Below are positions 44,925-54,290 of a DNA stretch of 64,000 nucleotides, piece after piece. The DNA lies in assembly GCA_014237395.1 (NCBI GenBank), contig JABZFP010000030.1:888211-952210 (forward strand), written 5' to 3'. The notes under the pieces were generated by a model. It did no database searches and was not told where the DNA came from. It was given only the letters and a program-made list of their open reading frames with translations. Positions within the stretch are counted from its first letter, which is position 1; the number at the start of each line of letters is the position of its first letter. This DNA is from Desulfobacteraceae bacterium (GTDB lineage Bacteria; Desulfobacterota; Desulfobacteria; Desulfobacterales; UBA5852). Made by a program: the position numbers and the translations under genes.

Positions 44925-45066
44925 GGGTTCAAGGACCCAAGGATCCGAGGGCTCAAGTGAAAAACAGATATGGGGCTCAGAAATCTAAGAAGATAAAACA
45001 AGCTAAAGATTAAGGATCAAGATCCAAGTTGCCACTTGACCCCTTGACTCCTGGAATCCTTGGCCC
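44925..45066. repeat. Long imperfect inverted repeat between wall-enzyme genes
   Basis: The arm 44925-44959 (GGTTCAAGGACCCAAGGATC...CTCAAGTG) is an imperfect complement of 45033-45066 (CACTTGACCCCTTGACTCC...). The arms could fold into a stem of over 30 bp around a loop of about 70 bp; CCCCTTTTTTATT follows, so it may also terminate transcription from the LD-carboxypeptidase. Related CAAGGGGTCAAGTG-type words suggest a dispersed genomic repeat. Confidence 0.6.
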
Positions 45067-45090
45067 CTTTTTTATTCACCAGGCTTTTCC

Positions 45091-46194
45091 ATGACATTTT
45101 CTTCTCTTCCCAATGAATCCGACGTGCACCAGTTGATGCAGCAGGCCCTTGATGAGGGGGTGTTTCCGGGCGCGGTCCTGCTGGCGGCCCGGGATAGCGA
45201 GATTCTTCTTCACCGGGCCTGGGGCGTTGCCGACCTGTCATCGGGACGACCTGTCACGGTGGACACCGTGTATGACCTGGCATCGCTCACCAAGCCCCTG
45301 GCCACCACCCTGGCGGTGATGCGGCTGATCCAGACGGGTCGCCTCACCCTGGAAACCCCCCTTGGACTCGTGTTGCCGGTCATGGCGGATACCGCCAAGG
45401 CCGGGGTGACCCTGCGGCAGCTACTGAGCCATTGTTCGGGCTGGCCGGCCTGGCAACCTTATTTCGAGCAACTGCGCCAGCACCCGGAAGAAGACCGGCG
45501 GCGACGGCTGGCGCAGATGCTGGCGGCCGAACCGTTGGTTGCCACACCGGGGTCGGTAACGCTTTACAGCGATCTCGATTATCTGACCCTCGGACTGGTG
45601 GTGGAGAATATCAGCGGGGAGCGCCTGGACCGGTTCATCCGGCGGGAGATTTACCAGCCGCTGGAAATTGACGATCTCTTTTTCAACCCGCTGGACGCGC
45701 CGTCCAAGCCCCGGGATTACACCGCCACCGAGCGCTGTCCCTGGCGGGGTGGCGTGCTGTCCGGCGCAGTCCATGACGACAATGCCTATGTGTTGAACGG
45801 TGTGGCCGGGCACGCCGGGCTCTTCGGTACGGCCCGGGCGGTATTCACGCTGCTGCAGGCCCTGTTGTCCGCTTACCGGGGAGAGGCCGATTCCGATCTG
45901 TTGGCCCCCGATCTGGTGCGCGCCTTCTGGCGGCGGTCGGGCGATTCCGGCTGGACCCTTGGTTTCGATACGCCTTCGGTTCAGGGGTCCAGCAGCGGCA
46001 CCTTTTTTTCGCCCAACAGCGTCGGCCACCTGGGGTTTACCGGGACGTCCTTCTGGATGGATCTCGATCGACAGATCACGATTATTGTGCTGACCAATCG
46101 TGTGCACCCCGTCCGGTCCAATGAAAAGATCCGGGGCTTTCGCCCCCGGATTCATGACGCCCTCATGGAATGGTTTTTGCTGTCCAGTTCGTAA
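45091..46194 (+). CDS. Serine beta-lactamase-like hydrolase (class C/esterase EstB type)
   Basis: A 367-residue protein of the beta-lactamase/penicillin-binding fold with the SxxK motif Ser65-L-T-Lys68 (DLASLTKPLATT), a YSDLDYL segment as the Tyr-x-Asn counterpart, LLSHCSGWPAW and a C-terminal HLGFTGTSFWMD taking the place of the KTG box. It has no signal peptide, so it is probably cytoplasmic and may be an esterase, D-aminopeptidase or transpeptidase-like enzyme rather than an antibiotic-resistance enzyme. It follows the LD-carboxypeptidase. Confidence 0.85.
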   Translation: MTFSSLPNESDVHQLMQQALDEGVFPGAVLLAARDSEILLHRAWGVADLSSGRPVTVDTVYDLASLTKPLATTLAVMRLIQTGRLTLETPLGLVLPVMADTAKAGVTLRQLLSHCSGWPAWQPYFEQLRQHPEEDRRRRLAQMLAAEPLVATPGSVTLYSDLDYLTLGLVVENISGERLDRFIRREIYQPLEIDDLFFNPLDAPSKPRDYTATERCPWRGGVLSGAVHDDNAYVLNGVAGHAGLFGTARAVFTLLQALLSAYRGEADSDLLAPDLVRAFWRRSGDSGWTLGFDTPSVQGSSSGTFFSPNSVGHLGFTGTSFWMDLDRQITIIVLTNRVHPVRSNEKIRGFRPRIHDALMEWFLLSSS

Positions 46195-46335
46195 GACCTA
46201 ACGGTTGGTGAATGGCATTGGCACGGCATGCCGTTCATTTTATGATGTATACCGTGCGATCCGGACGTCGGAGGTTTTGTCAAGGCGTCATTCAATTGAC
46301 CGTTCCATGACGGCGTCCTGACAGGATAATAATTC

Positions 46336-46364
46336 TTGAAACCAATCGAAATTTTTGCTATCAA
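46336..46364 (+). promoter_or_regulatory. Candidate sigma70 promoter for the mre operon
   Basis: TTGAAA (46336-46341) and TATCAA (46359-46364) are 17 bp apart in the A+T-rich 309-bp region upstream of mreB. The -10 is a weak match. Nothing else was recognised in this gap. Confidence 0.4.
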
Positions 46365-46503
46365 TTCAGGGTTATATTTAGATAAAATATAAAAAAGTAT
46401 ACGGTTTTATGCGTTGACGCGGCCGAGCGTTCCGCCCGAAGCCGCCCGAATAATTGAGTGTTTCAGGCCGCCCCGTAAGACGGGGGGGGTGAAAAGGTGA
46501 GCC

Positions 46504-47547
46504 ATGAATTTGTTATTTGACGGTATTTTAGGCGTTTTCTCCAGTGATTTGGCGATAGATCTCGGAACAGCGAACACGCTGGTCTATGTCAAGGGCAAGG
46601 GGATCGTCCTCAACGAACCTTCCGTGGTGGCCGTCAGCACCGACCACCGCTCGAAAAACCGGGTTCTGGCGGTGGGCCAGGAAGCCCGCGCCATGCTGGG
46701 AAAGACCCCGGGAAATATCGTGGCCATCCGTCCCATGCGCGACGGCGTCATCGCCGACTTCGAGGTGACCGAGGCCATGCTGCGCTATTTCATCCGCAAG
46801 GTCCACAACCGACGGTCGTTCATACGGCCCCGGATCATTATCGCGGTGCCGTCCGGCATCACCCAGGTCGAAAAGCGGGCCGTGCGAGAGTCGGCGGAGT
46901 CCGCGGGTGCCCGTGAAGTCTTTCTGATCGAAGAACCCATGGCTGCGGCCATCGGCGCCAATCTGCCCATTACCGAGCCCACCTGTAACATGGTGGTGGA
47001 TATCGGGGGCGGGACGACTGAAGTCGCCGTGATTTCGCTGGCCGGCATCGTTTACAGCATGTCCGCGCGTGTGGCGGGCGATAAAATGGACCAGGCCATC
47101 ATTCAGTATATCAAGCGCAAGTATAACCTGCTGATCGGCGAGCGTACGGCCGAATCCATCAAGATGACCGTCGGGAACGCGTATCCGGATCCCCAGAATC
47201 TTGAAACGATGGAGGTCAAGGGCCGGGATCTGGCTTCCGGTATTCCCAAAATTCTGACCATCGATTCCGAAGAGGTGCGGGTGGCCATTTCCGAACAGAT
47301 TGATGCGATCGTGGAAGCCGTCAAGATTGCCCTTGAGCAGACGCCTCCCGAGCTGGCGGCCGACATCGTGGACCGCGGCATTGTGCTCACGGGCGGCGGG
47401 GCGTTGCTGAAGAACCTCGACAAGCTGCTCCGCGAGGAAACCAGCCTGCCGATCATTGTGGCCGACGACCCCCTGTCCACCGTGGCCCTGGGGTCGGGTC
47501 AAACGTTGGACAGCATTGAGACGCTGAAGCGCGTCATCATCACGTAA
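46504..47547 (+). CDS. mreB: Rod-shape determining actin MreB
   Basis: A 347-residue bacterial actin. The nucleotide-binding segments are clear: DLAIDLGTANTLVYVKGKGIVLNEPSVVA (phosphate 1), MVVDIGGGTTEVAVISLAGIV (phosphate 2) and RGIVLTGGGALLKNLDKLL (adenosine). It polymerises under the inner membrane and guides lateral wall synthesis. First gene of mreBCD-mrdA-rodA; the ATG follows GAAAAGGTGAG. Confidence 0.97.
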   Translation: MNLLFDGILGVFSSDLAIDLGTANTLVYVKGKGIVLNEPSVVAVSTDHRSKNRVLAVGQEARAMLGKTPGNIVAIRPMRDGVIADFEVTEAMLRYFIRKVHNRRSFIRPRIIIAVPSGITQVEKRAVRESAESAGAREVFLIEEPMAAAIGANLPITEPTCNMVVDIGGGTTEVAVISLAGIVYSMSARVAGDKMDQAIIQYIKRKYNLLIGERTAESIKMTVGNAYPDPQNLETMEVKGRDLASGIPKILTIDSEEVRVAISEQIDAIVEAVKIALEQTPPELAADIVDRGIVLTGGGALLKNLDKLLREETSLPIIVADDPLSTVALGSGQTLDSIETLKRVIIT

Positions 47548-47552
47548 CCTTC

Positions 47553-48386
47553 ATGTTTTCAAAAAAGACGGTGGTGATCATCGGTGTCTTTTTTTTGATC
47601 ATTGCCAACATCCTGATTTTGTCCGTTATCAGCCAGCGCTTTCCGACCTCTGGCCCCGGCGGATTTACTATTTCTGTGTTGGCGCCTTTCCAGGAGGCCA
47701 TTGCCGGCACGTCCCGCTTCCTCAAGGACATCTGGCGTCATTATTTCAATCTGGTCCTCGTATCAGAGGAAAACGATCAGCTCAAAAATCAGCTGGCCCG
47801 CGCCCAGGAGATGAAAAACCAATGGGTCGAGGCCCGGATGGCCAATGATCGCCTGCGTGGCCTGATGGATATCGGGCGGGGCTTTGCCCAGGAGCTGGTT
47901 TACGCCGAGGTCATTGGACGCGATCCGACCGCCTGGTTTAAAACGGTCATCATCAACAAGGGCGCCAAAGATAACGTTGCTGCTGGAATGCCGGTGTTGG
48001 TCCCGGAGGGGATCGTGGGACAGGTCGTGGATGTGTCCGGCCATTATGCCAAGGTCCTTTTGATTGTCGATCAGAACAGTGCCGTGGATGCCCTGGTGCA
48101 GCGTACCCGGGCACGGGGGCTTATAAAAGGCGAATTTGCGGATCAATGCCGACTGGAATTCGTTTTGCGCAAGGAAGACGTGCAGGTGGAGGATGCCATC
48201 GTAACCTCCGGGCTGGACAAGGTTTTTCCCAAAGGCCTGCCGATTGGAACGATAACCGATGTTGTGGCCGAGACCCCGGATATGTTCCACACGATCACCG
48301 TGGCACCGCATGTGGATTTCGAGAAGCTGGAAGAGCTGCTGGTGCTGCGGACGCCCATGGATCGTCCCTGGGAGGATGACGAGTGA
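47553..48386 (+). CDS. mreC: Rod-shape determining protein MreC
   Basis: A 277-residue inner-membrane protein with a single N-terminal TM (about 5-25), a coiled coil (about 65-95; SEENDQLKNQLARAQEMKNQW) and the periplasmic beta domains with VIGRDPTAWFKTVIINKGAKDNVAAGMPVLVPEGIVGQV, the MreC core. It bridges MreB/MreD to the PBP2-RodA synthase. It begins 5 bp after mreB. Confidence 0.95.
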   Translation: MFSKKTVVIIGVFFLIIANILILSVISQRFPTSGPGGFTISVLAPFQEAIAGTSRFLKDIWRHYFNLVLVSEENDQLKNQLARAQEMKNQWVEARMANDRLRGLMDIGRGFAQELVYAEVIGRDPTAWFKTVIINKGAKDNVAAGMPVLVPEGIVGQVVDVSGHYAKVLLIVDQNSAVDALVQRTRARGLIKGEFADQCRLEFVLRKEDVQVEDAIVTSGLDKVFPKGLPIGTITDVVAETPDMFHTITVAPHVDFEKLEELLVLRTPMDRPWEDDE

Positions 48387-48910
48387 CCTACCTGTTTCAT
48401 ATCGGGGTCTGCCTGGTGCTGGTTATCTTTCAGACCGCCGTTAAACCCCAGGTGTTTTTTCTGGCGGGTTTTTACGATATTTTGACCGCCTACGTCATCT
48501 ATCTCGGGTTGTTTCATCGGGTGCGTGACATTTTGCCGATTATCCTGATCTCCGGCCTGGCCATGGACACCATTTCCGGGGGACCCATGGGGTTGTTTCT
48601 CACCACTTATCTCTGGCTTTTTCTGCTGACACGGTGGACCACGCGGCTTATTCACCGGGACAATCTCGTGCTGCGCTTTTTTATTGTCGGCATCGGTGTG
48701 GTCATTCAGACCGGGGTGTATATCGGCACGACGCTGCTGCTGGGAAATGCCACCCTTTTCCCGGCCCCCACCGTGGATGTCGCTTTGACGCAGACCCTAT
48801 GGGCGCTGGGGACAGGGGCCATCCTGGTGACGCTTTTTCGTTATTTGCACGCTATTTGGGAGCGGCTCCTGAATACGTATTTTGTGCGTGAGTCGGCGCA
48901 GGGGAGTTGA
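48383..48910 (+). CDS. mreD: Rod-shape determining protein MreD
   Basis: A 175-residue polytopic membrane protein (about five helices) starting at GTG 48383 and overlapping the mreC stop by 4 bp. AVKPQVFFLAGFYDILTAYVIYLGLFHRVRDILPIILISGLAMDTISGGPMGLF is typical of MreD. It completes the elongasome membrane complex. Confidence 0.9.
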   Translation: MTYLFHIGVCLVLVIFQTAVKPQVFFLAGFYDILTAYVIYLGLFHRVRDILPIILISGLAMDTISGGPMGLFLTTYLWLFLLTRWTTRLIHRDNLVLRFFIVGIGVVIQTGVYIGTTLLLGNATLFPAPTVDVALTQTLWALGTGAILVTLFRYLHAIWERLLNTYFVRESAQGS

Positions 48911-48968
48911 CGGCCTATCCGCCGCCGGACGTTGAGCGGCGATAACGGCGGCGGTTACAACGTAAGCC

Positions 48969-50837
48969 ATGTCCAAATACCTTAAAACTGTTGACAGTGA
49001 GTGGTTCCGGCAGCGACTGACGGTGGTCATGCTGTGTGTTTCCATGGCGGCCCTGGTGCTGGTCGTGCGGCTTATTTTTTTGCAGATCGTCAAGGGCCAG
49101 GAATACCGCCGCATGTCGCTCAACAACAGCATCCGCCTGCAGAGCATTGACGCCCCGCGCGGCCTGATTTACGACCGGCACGGTAATCTGCTGGTCGATA
49201 ATCGACCGTCATTTGATCTCTATATCAGTCTCAAGGATGCGCGGCCGGTGGAAGAAACCCTCGGACGTTTGGCGATGCATGCGTCCCTTCCTCAGGACGA
49301 ACTGGTCGAACGGGTGGCTGGTGTGCGCGGGGCCGCCTACTACCGGCCCCAGTTGCTGAAGCGGGATATCGGCCGCGATGCCCTGGCGGTGGTGGCATCT
49401 CGCCGGTATGACATGCCCGGCATCGATTTCCAGATTCAGCAGTTGCGGAATTACATCAACAGTGGTTTGGCGGCCCACCTGCTGGGGTATATCGGTGAGA
49501 TCAATACCAAGGAACTCCAGCAGGATGTTTATGCCGACAGCCGCCCAGGGGATCTGGTCGGCAAATTCGGCATCGAAAAGTCGCTGGAATCCTATCTGCG
49601 CGGCGAGCGCGGCGGGCGGCAGGTGGAAGTCAACGCCAATGGCCAGGTGGTGCGCGTGCTGCAGACCGTGCCGGCCCGCAGCGGCCAGAACGTTTATCTC
49701 ACCATCGATCGCCGCTTGCAGCAGCGGGCCGAAGCGCTCCTGCAGGACCAGGCCGGGGCGGTTGTCGCCTTGGATCCGAATTCCGGCGAAGTTCTGGCGC
49801 TGGCCAGCAGCCCGGCCTTCGACCAGAATGACTTCATCACGGGCCTCAGTCGCGACAAGTGGAATGCCCTCATCAACAACCCCCTGCGGCCGCTCAACAA
49901 CAAGGCCATTCAAGGCGAATATCCGCCGGCCTCCACCTATAAAATCATCAATGCCATGGCCGGACTGCAAGAGGGTGTCATCACCGAGAACGACATCATA
50001 TTCTGCCCCGGTCATTATCGCTTCGGCAACCGCAGCTACCGCTGCTGGCGCAGAGGGGGACATGGTTCGGTCGATTTGAACAAGGCCCTGGCGGAATCCT
50101 GCGATGTTTATTTTTACCAGGTCGGCCAGCGGCTCGGTATCGATCGCCTGGCCTGGTATGCCAAGGCGGCCGGTTTGGGCGCCAAGACCGGCATCGAACT
50201 CGACCATGAAGGCAGAGGGCTGGTGCCGACGGCGGACTGGAAGCAAAAGCGCTTCGGTATTGCCTGGCAGCCGGGCGAAACCCTCTCCGTGGCCATCGGG
50301 CAGGGATTTAATCTGGCAACACCGCTTCAGATGGCGGCCTTCACGGCGGCGGTGGCCAATGGTGGCGTAAGATATCGTCCCACACTTGTCAAACGCGTGG
50401 TTTCCGGGGAGGGTGACGAAATTCTGGACAACACGCCCCGCGTGGTCGGACGTCTGCCGGTCTCTGCGGCCAACCTTGCGCTGGTCAAAAAGGGGCTGTG
50501 GGAGGTCGTGCAGGGCGAGCGCGGCACCGCGCGTATTGCCCGGCTGAAGGGTACGGACATCAGCGGCAAGACCGGAACGGCCCAGGTGGTGGGCCGGGAA
50601 AAATTAGAGGAAAGCGAAGGGGGGGCGACGGTCCGCAAATATATGGATCATGCCTGGTTTGTGGCCTATGCGCCTTCCGAGGCGCCGCTGATTGCCATCG
50701 CCGTGATTGTCGAACATGGTGAGCATGGCTCCAGTGCGGCGGCGCCGGTGGCAAGGGAACTGGTCAAAACCTATCTGGAAGGCGCACCTTCCGATCCGGT
50801 GGTGGCTGCCGATGCAGGAGATTTGGGCCATGGTTGA
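48969..50837 (+). CDS. mrdA: Penicillin-binding protein 2 (transpeptidase MrdA)
   Basis: A 622-residue class B PBP with an N-terminal TM anchor (about 18-38), a pedestal domain beginning LQSIDAPRGLIYDRHGNLLVDN, and a periplasmic transpeptidase with SxxK in PPASTYKIINAM, an SxN counterpart in ESCDVYFYQVG, and KTGT in ISGKTGTAQVVGR. It cross-links lateral wall peptidoglycan together with RodA, whose gene overlaps its end by 8 bp. Confidence 0.96.
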   Translation: MSKYLKTVDSEWFRQRLTVVMLCVSMAALVLVVRLIFLQIVKGQEYRRMSLNNSIRLQSIDAPRGLIYDRHGNLLVDNRPSFDLYISLKDARPVEETLGRLAMHASLPQDELVERVAGVRGAAYYRPQLLKRDIGRDALAVVASRRYDMPGIDFQIQQLRNYINSGLAAHLLGYIGEINTKELQQDVYADSRPGDLVGKFGIEKSLESYLRGERGGRQVEVNANGQVVRVLQTVPARSGQNVYLTIDRRLQQRAEALLQDQAGAVVALDPNSGEVLALASSPAFDQNDFITGLSRDKWNALINNPLRPLNNKAIQGEYPPASTYKIINAMAGLQEGVITENDIIFCPGHYRFGNRSYRCWRRGGHGSVDLNKALAESCDVYFYQVGQRLGIDRLAWYAKAAGLGAKTGIELDHEGRGLVPTADWKQKRFGIAWQPGETLSVAIGQGFNLATPLQMAAFTAAVANGGVRYRPTLVKRVVSGEGDEILDNTPRVVGRLPVSAANLALVKKGLWEVVQGERGTARIARLKGTDISGKTGTAQVVGREKLEESEGGATVRKYMDHAWFVAYAPSEAPLIAIAVIVEHGEHGSSAAAPVARELVKTYLEGAPSDPVVAADAGDLGHG

Positions 50838-51936
50838 TCGGCGCTACCTGACCTATTTTGACTGGGGGTTGCTGGCACTGACCGGCATGCTGGCGGCCAT
50901 CGGACTGATGACCCTCTACAGTGCCGTCATGGCCGGTGTGCCTACACCCCAGGAAGCGCTTTTTACCAAACAATTGGTTTGGTACGGCATCGGCCTGGTG
51001 GCGATGCTGGTTTGTTTGCTGTTTAGCTATAAACTGATGGAGCGTTACGCCTGGCTCATCTACAGCGGTTCCATTGTACTGCTGCTGTGGGTCATGTTCT
51101 TCGGCAAGTATATCGGTGGCTCACGCCGTTGGATTGTTCTGGGTCCGGTGTCGCTGCAACCATCCGAGCTGGCCAAGATCGCGGTGATCATCGTCCTGGC
51201 CCGCTACTATGCCAAATACGTATCCGGGCGCGGGTTTACCTTTAAAAGCCTTCAAGTTCCGGTGATCATGACCCTGGTTCCGTTCCTGCTCATCGTCCGC
51301 CAGCCGGATCTGGGGACGGCGGGGCTGATCGGGCTGATAGCGGCTTCCATGACGCTGTTCGTCAAGATTGAAAAGCGCACCCTGTGGTTTATTCTGGGCA
51401 GCGGTCTTGCAATGGCGTTGCCCATGTGGTTCTTCTTTCTCAAGGAGTACCAGCGGCAGCGCATCCTTACGTTTATCAATCCCGACCGCGATCCATTGGG
51501 GGCGGGATACCATATTATTCAATCCAAGATCGCCATCGGCTCGGGTTTCCTGACGGGCAAGGGGTTTTTGGAGGGTACCCAGAATGCGCTCTCCTTTCTG
51601 CCGGAGCAGCATACCGATTTCATTTTTTCGGTGCTGGCCGAGGAGTGGGGGTTCATGGGCGCCGTCATTCTCATTTTCATCTTTTTGATCTTTATATTCT
51701 GGGCGCTGAACATCGCCTACAGTTGTCGCGACCCATTTGGAACGATACTGGCGGTCGGCATTACCGCCATGATTGCCTGGCAGGCCGTGATCAATATGGG
51801 TATGGTCATGGGGCTCATGCCGGTGGTGGGCGTTCCCCTGCCGTTTATCAGCTACGGCGGTTCATCGCTCCTGACCACCATGATCTGCGTTGGGATTTTG
51901 TTGAACATCAGCATGCGGCGGTTTATGATCGAATAA
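50830..51936 (+). CDS. rodA: Peptidoglycan glycosyltransferase RodA
   Basis: A 368-residue SEDS-family polymerase with about ten helices. Conserved blocks: KYIGGSRRWIVLGPVSLQPSELAKIAVIIVLARY, VRQPDLGTAGL, FLPEQHTDFIFSVLAEEWGFMGA and VGVPLPFISYGGSSLLTTMICVGILLNISMRR, including the catalytic-Asp region near DLGTA. ATG 50830 follows CAGGAG. It pairs with PBP2. Confidence 0.96.
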   Translation: MVDRRYLTYFDWGLLALTGMLAAIGLMTLYSAVMAGVPTPQEALFTKQLVWYGIGLVAMLVCLLFSYKLMERYAWLIYSGSIVLLLWVMFFGKYIGGSRRWIVLGPVSLQPSELAKIAVIIVLARYYAKYVSGRGFTFKSLQVPVIMTLVPFLLIVRQPDLGTAGLIGLIAASMTLFVKIEKRTLWFILGSGLAMALPMWFFFLKEYQRQRILTFINPDRDPLGAGYHIIQSKIAIGSGFLTGKGFLEGTQNALSFLPEQHTDFIFSVLAEEWGFMGAVILIFIFLIFIFWALNIAYSCRDPFGTILAVGITAMIAWQAVINMGMVMGLMPVVGVPLPFISYGGSSLLTTMICVGILLNISMRRFMIE

Positions 51937-51982
51937 CGGCCTGCGGAGTGATTTCATTGGATAGCAACCTGGAGTGATAGCC

Positions 51983-52408
51983 ATGAAGAAACGGACGGAC
52001 AAAGAACGACATTCAGACAGTATTAGTACCCTGTTGGGCGAAGCGGCTCGGATCGAAGGCCTCCTGGATTTCGAAGGCACGCTGCGACTGGACGGCAAGC
52101 TGGAAGGGACGCTGACCGGACGCAACGGGACACTTATCGTCGGTGAAAAAGCGGTTTTAAAGGCGGAAATAACGGTCAAGAACGCCGTTATCATGGGAAC
52201 GGTCACCGGTACGGTGGAGGCGCTTGAAAAAATCGAGCTTTATCCGCCCGCCAAGATAGACGGCGACATCATGGCGCCCAAGGTGACCATCGAAGCCGGT
52301 GCGATCCTGAACGGAAAATGTCTCATGACGTCACCGGAAACACAGAAAGGCAAGACGGCATCGAAGACACCAACGGGCGCGAAAGCAGGCGCTTCAGGCG
52401 ACGCGTGA
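51983..52408 (+). CDS. Bactofilin
   Basis: A 141-residue bactofilin (DUF583). The central domain (about 15-115) is a right-handed beta-helix: ISTLLGEAARIEGLLDFEGTLRLDGKLEGTLTGRNGTLIVGEKAVLKAEITVKNAVIMGTVTGTVEALEKIELYPPAKIDGDI. Short, charged termini flank it. Bactofilins self-assemble into nucleotide-free filaments at the membrane and shape the cell wall, which fits its place after rodA. ATG 51983 is preferred over an in-frame GTG at 51974. Confidence 0.93.
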   Translation: MKKRTDKERHSDSISTLLGEAARIEGLLDFEGTLRLDGKLEGTLTGRNGTLIVGEKAVLKAEITVKNAVIMGTVTGTVEALEKIELYPPAKIDGDIMAPKVTIEAGAILNGKCLMTSPETQKGKTASKTPTGAKAGASGDA

Positions 52409-52422
52409 GCCGAAAAAACCTT

Positions 52423-52452
52423 TTGACAATGCGCGATGACTGATGCTATAGC
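52423..52452 (+). promoter_or_regulatory. Candidate sigma70 promoter of the atp operon
   Basis: A perfect TTGACA (52423-52428) and TATAGC (52447-52452) are 18 bp apart, about 90 bp before the first ATP synthase gene and just after the bactofilin stop. Confidence 0.55.
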
Positions 52453-52540
52453 ACGCCGGAGTAAAAAATGTGCCTGGAGGAATCCGAAGAGAGCGTAATC
52501 GTAAGTAATTCTTAAATATTTTGCTATGGAGGGGCTCGAC

Positions 52541-53068
52541 ATGATTTTTTCTGGTTTAAACCGGAAACGCTTTGCTGTGCCTGCACTATCTCTATCCTTC
52601 CTTTTGCTTGTCTTATGCGGTGAAGCCTTTGCCGCTGGCATTACGGTCATTCCCAACTGGACGGTTTTCATCCAAGCAGCCAATTTTTTAATTCTTGTGT
52701 TTATCCTCAATATCGTCCTCTACCGCCCCATCCGCAATATCCTCATTCAGCGTAAAGAAAAAATCCAAGGCCTTGAGCATAATGTCGAGAACGCCGTCGA
52801 CGATCTTTCCGAAAAAGAGGCCACCTACGAATCCGGTATTCGGGAAGCCCGTAAAAAAGGGCTGAAGGAAAAAGATGTTCTGGTCAATGCGGCAACCGAT
52901 GAGGAAAAAGAAATCATCGCCAAAATCAATGCCGAAGCCCTGGCCGAACTCAATGCCGTAAAAGAAAAAGTGGCGAAAGAGGCCGATGCGGCAAGGGACG
53001 CCTTGCTGAAGGAAGTCGACGCTTTTGCCAATGACATTGGTGCAAAAATACTGGGGAGGGCTGTTTGA
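52541..53068 (+). CDS. ATP synthase F0 subunit b'
   Basis: A 175-residue peripheral-stalk subunit. An N-terminal hydrophobic leader (about 12-31, ending EAFA-AG) is followed by the F0 membrane segment NWTVFIQAANFLILVFILNIVLYRPIRNIL, then a long charged coiled coil. ATG 52541 is set by GGAGGGG. It is one of two b-type subunits in this operon, the pattern in many deltaproteobacteria and cyanobacteria. The next gene overlaps by one base. Confidence 0.9.
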   Translation: MIFSGLNRKRFAVPALSLSFLLLVLCGEAFAAGITVIPNWTVFIQAANFLILVFILNIVLYRPIRNILIQRKEKIQGLEHNVENAVDDLSEKEATYESGIREARKKGLKEKDVLVNAATDEEKEIIAKINAEALAELNAVKEKVAKEADAARDALLKEVDAFANDIGAKILGRAV

Positions 53069-53742
53069 TGAAGATTCCTTGTTTCAGCCGTAAGCATCGC
53101 ATTTCGGCCATCCATATTCTGGTGGCGGTCATGTTCGCGGTGCTTCTGGTCTTTTCAGTCGGGCCGGCGATGAGTTCGTCCGGCGGGCACGAGAGTGCGG
53201 CGCAAGAAGTTCATGACGCTGCGGCAGAAGCCGAGCATGCGGCCGAGGGCGGCGGTCATGGTAAAGGGTGGGTTTCAACCGACACTTACCGTTTGCTGCA
53301 TTTCATCGTTTTGGCGGGCGGGTTGTTCTTTCTTTTGCGCAAGCCGATGTCTCAGGCGCTTGGGGCCCGGGTTAAAGGGATTGAAGATCAGTTGAGCGAT
53401 CTGGAAGCCCAGAAAGCCGAGGCCGAAAAGAAACTGGCGGCCTACAACCAGAAATTCGCTGAGTTGGAAAAAGAGTCCGAAGGCATCGTGGCCGAATATG
53501 TGCGCCAGGGTGAAGAAGCCAAAATCCGTATTCTGAAAGAGGCGGAAGCGGCCGCAGATAAGCTGAAAGTTCAGGCGCAGAAGAATATTGAAAACGAGAT
53601 CCAACGCGCCAAGGTCCGGTTGCAGGAAGAAATTCTCGACAAGGCCCTTTCAAAAGCGGAAGCGCTCATCAAAGAGAGGGTCAACGCGGACGATCAGGAA
53701 AAACTTGTTGATGAATACTTAGCGAAGGTGGTGGCATCGTGA
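53068..53742 (+). CDS. atpF: ATP synthase F0 subunit b
   Basis: A 224-residue b subunit with an extended N-terminus: TM or leader (about 10-35), a His/Ala/Glu-rich linker (about 38-60), then WVSTDTYRLLHFIVLAGGLFFLLRKPMSQALGARVKGIEDQLSDLEAQK, a membrane segment leading into a coiled coil. Peripheral stalk with b'. Start overlaps the b' stop (TGATG) and the end overlaps atpH by 4 bp. Confidence 0.92.
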   Translation: MKIPCFSRKHRISAIHILVAVMFAVLLVFSVGPAMSSSGGHESAAQEVHDAAAEAEHAAEGGGHGKGWVSTDTYRLLHFIVLAGGLFFLLRKPMSQALGARVKGIEDQLSDLEAQKAEAEKKLAAYNQKFAELEKESEGIVAEYVRQGEEAKIRILKEAEAAADKLKVQAQKNIENEIQRAKVRLQEEILDKALSKAEALIKERVNADDQEKLVDEYLAKVVAS

Positions 53743-54290
53743 AGAATCTTTCAATTGCAAGGCGTTATGCCAAAGCACTTCTGCTGATCGGTAAGGAAGA
53801 CGGCCAAGCGGATACCTACCGCAAGGAACTCGATGGTGTGAGCCGATTGGTTGCCGGCGATCCGGATCTGGGGCGCGCCATCAACAACCCACTTTACAAC
53901 GCTGCCGACAGGGGCAAGGTCCTAGAGGCGGTGATTCAGAAGCTCGACCTCTCTAAAGTTATACGGTCCTTTTTGCTCCTGTTGTTTGACAAGGGGCGCT
54001 TCGGATTTCTGGAGAGCGTCAATGACTTCTACCAAAAACTGGCCGACGATTTGAAGGGTATTGCCCGTGCCAGTTTGGTATCAGCGACCGAACTGGGGGA
54101 TGATACCGTCGATAAAATCCGCGCAGCCCTGTCCAAGCGGACAGGTAAGGATATCATTCTGGATGTGCAACAAGATCCCGAGCTGATCGGTGGTATAGTG
54201 ACCAAGATCGGCGACCTCGTACTGGACGGAAGCATTAAGACGCAATTGGTCAATATGCGAGAATCTTTAAAAAGGGGTGAGAGTGTCTGA
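53739..54290 (+). CDS. atpH: ATP synthase F1 subunit delta
   Basis: A 183-residue OSCP/delta subunit: IARRYAKALLLIGKEDGQ at the N-terminus and the C-terminal ISGxxI-type block DPELIGGIVTKIGDLVLDGSIKTQL. It joins the stalk to the catalytic head. GTG start at 53739 overlaps the atpF end; its stop overlaps the atpA ATG. Confidence 0.95.
   Translation: MKNLSIARRYAKALLLIGKEDGQADTYRKELDGVSRLVAGDPDLGRAINNPLYNAADRGKVLEAVIQKLDLSKVIRSFLLLLFDKGRFGFLESVNDFYQKLADDLKGIARASLVSATELGDDTVDKIRAALSKRTGKDIILDVQQDPELIGGIVTKIGDLVLDGSIKTQLVNMRESLKRGESV

Noticed and set aside
46216..46233. TGGCACG followed by GCATGCC upstream of mreB, considered as a sigma54 promoter
   Set aside because: The -12 element lacks TTGC; the sequence is a simple palindrome around GGCATGCC.
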